Assembly: GCF_000818015.1 (NCBI RefSeq)
Contig: NZ_CP007511.1
Span: forward strand, 806,001 to 870,000
DNA: 64,000 nt
From: Stutzerimonas balearica DSM 6083
Lineage (GTDB): Bacteria > Pseudomonadota > Gammaproteobacteria > Pseudomonadales > Pseudomonadaceae
Direction of reading: 5' to 3'
The notes beneath the pieces were generated by a model. It was not told the origin of the DNA. It made no database searches and was given only the letters and a program-made list of their open reading frames with translations. Shown one piece after another: positions 62,815 through 64,000 of the stretch (positions are counted from its first letter, which is position 1; each line of letters opens with the position of its first letter). The position numbers and the translations under genes were made by a program.

Positions 62815-64000
62815 TCAATCGAAGCGAAAGCACAGCATGGTGATGTCGTCGCGCTGCGGATAGTCGCCTTGGTAACGCTCTAGCGCTGCGCTGAATGCCT
62901 CGCCCTGCTCGTCGAGCGGCAGGCGCGCGTGCTGACGGATCAACTCCTCGAACCGGCTGTTGCCAAAACCGAAGCCGTCGTCGCCACCGGCCTGATCGAG
63001 GAAGCCATCGGTGGTCATGTAAAAGGTCCGCCCGGGTCGCAACTCGACTCGGCTGTTGTGGTACTCACCGGCCCGCTTGTCGGCGATGGCCCGGCGTGCG
63101 GCTCGGATCTCCCGGACGTCTTCGCCGTCGCAATAGTAGAGCGCAATCTTCGCCCCGGCATAGACCACCTCGCGCTGCTGCAGATCAACGAAAGCGAGGC
63201 CCAGGTCCATGTTTGTCGCCAGCCCGCGTGGCATGCCCTCTTCACGAAGCATCCCGCGCACGATCATGTCGGTGCGGCTCAGCGCGGCGGCGGGGTCTTC
63301 GATGCCGATGGCATCGATCGCCTGGTCGATCGCCGCATGCGCGAGCATGGTCATCAGCGCGCCGGGCACGCCGTGGCCGGCACAATCGACGACCCCGAAC
63401 AGGCAGCCCCTTTCGCTCGCCCGGAACACATAGAAATCGCCGCCCACGACGTCGCGCGGTCGCCAGAGTACGGCATGCCGCTCGCCGAGCGTACTGACCA
63501 TCTGTCGATTGGGCAGAATGGCGCGCTGGATGATGCTGGCGTAGTCGATCGAGTCGTCGATCTTCTTGTGCGCGGCGGCCATTTCGCGGTTGGCCTGTTC
63601 CAGCTCACGGGTACGCTCGCGGACGCGATCCTCGAGCTCGTGAGTATGCCGACGGACCTGCTGGGCCATCGCGCCGAACGCCGCGCTGAGCTCGCCGATC
63701 TCGTCGTCGCGATCGGTCGGCAAGGGCGCTCCGTACTCGCCCGCTGCCAGTGCCTGGGCGCTGCGGCGCAACTGGCGCAGGGGCTTGAGCACGCGCTTTT
63801 CCACCAGCCAGGCGCCGCCGCCGATGAGCGCGACGATCAGCAGCACGAACAGGGCGATGGCCGGTAGCAGCGGGCGCAGCTCGATGACCTGTGCGGTACT
63901 CAGGTCGACCACGCTGGCGACGAACCATTGCAGCTCGGGGATCCAGCTCAGCGCGAGCAGGCGCGGCGCGCCGTTGATCGCCACCTTGAGCATCATCACC
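62815..64000 (-). CDS. siaA: PP2C-type phosphatase SiaA (N-terminal part outside window)
   Basis: About 395 C-terminal residues are visible: end of the periplasmic sensor domain, a membrane segment (LLPAIALFVLLIVALIGGGAWLV), HAMP, a coiled coil (ELEDRVRERTRELEQANREM), and the PP2C/SpoIIE phosphatase with RPRDVVGGDFYVF, GVVDCAGHGVPGAL and DDITMLCF holding the metal ligands. Dephosphorylates SiaC and so promotes c-di-GMP synthesis and aggregation. The frame runs off the right edge; the full protein in P. aeruginosa is about 660 aa. Confidence 0.95.
   Translation of the reverse strand, partial: VMMLKVAINGAPRLLALSWIPELQWFVASVVDLSTAQVIELRPLLPAIALFVLLIVALIGGGAWLVEKRVLKPLRQLRRSAQALAAGEYGAPLPTDRDDEIGELSAAFGAMAQQVRRHTHELEDRVRERTRELEQANREMAAAHKKIDDSIDYASIIQRAILPNRQMVSTLGERHAVLWRPRDVVGGDFYVFRASERGCLFGVVDCAGHGVPGALMTMLAHAAIDQAIDAIGIEDPAAALSRTDMIVRGMLREEGMPRGLATNMDLGLAFVDLQQREVVYAGAKIALYYCDGEDVREIRAARRAIADKRAGEYHNSRVELRPGRTFYMTTDGFLDQAGGDDGFGFGNSRFEELIRQHARLPLDEQGEAFSAALERYQGDYPQRDDITMLCFRFD

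Overview
The window is a GC-rich, densely coding stretch of a gammaproteobacterial chromosome, most likely from the Pseudomonas/Stutzerimonas stutzeri group. The evidence is the gene order narK-narGHJI-ppiC-moaA, a ColRS-WarAB block and a SiaABCD block, all arrangements known from Pseudomonas. That placement is an inference from gene content, not from a search. No tRNA, rRNA, CRISPR array, integrase or insertion sequence was seen. Both window edges cut a gene: narK on the left and siaA on the right.

Layout. 0-12.4 kb (+): respiratory nitrate reduction (narK, narGHJI, a PpiC-type isomerase) followed by molybdenum-cofactor genes (moaA, moaB, moeA). 12.5-19.6 kb (-): a codirectional block with a thermostable-hemolysin-family (acyltransferase-like) protein, an adenylate-forming ligase, a heme-oxygenase-like iron enzyme, an SDR and a TPR protein. 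It is followed directly by a QseB/PmrA-BqsR-type two-component system and a cytochrome b561. 19.7-30.6 kb: an envelope block built around ColR/ColS, with two LTA-synthase-like sulfatase-fold enzymes, a PAP2 phosphatase, WarA/WarB, DgkA and a small lipoprotein. 31.5-34.6 kb: divergent redox genes, with an SHP-like and a diheme cytochrome c on one side and a rare cytochrome b561-flavin reductase-ferredoxin fusion on the other. 34.8-41.6 kb: a persulfide-dioxygenase/rhodanese protein, an OprD porin, a tannase-family esterase, a DoxX protein and a sigma54 enhancer-binding regulator. 41.7-50 kb: trmA, a purine permease and an RND efflux operon. 50-55 kb: an XdhC-like factor and a three-subunit PaoABC-like molybdenum hydroxylase. 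55-60.7 kb: an MFS exporter, a CMD protein, a MerR regulator, rlmG, fpr and gdhA. 61-64 kb (-): SiaABCD.

Regulation seen by eye ties distant blocks together. Four sites of the form TTMAG-N6-TTMAG (with at most one mismatch per half), each followed after exactly 10 bases by a -10-like hexamer, lie upstream of the hemolysin/ligase operon, the cytochrome b561 gene, and both sides of the SHP/b561-reductase divergent promoter. They match the QseB/PmrA/BqsR class of sites and suggest one regulon run by the adjacent two-component system. ColR-type boxes lie upstream of warA, of the LTA-synthase-like gene divergent from colR and, in degenerate form, of the small lipoprotein; in each case exactly 6 bases separate the box from a -35-like TTGACG/TTTACG. 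A sigma54 -24/-12 promoter with two copies of an 18-bp palindrome upstream precedes the oprD-family gene.

The best candidates for undescribed biology are the 15.3-19.6 kb ligase/iron-oxidase operon with its attached two-component system, and the SHP/DHC/b561-reductase fusion that appears to share its regulator.
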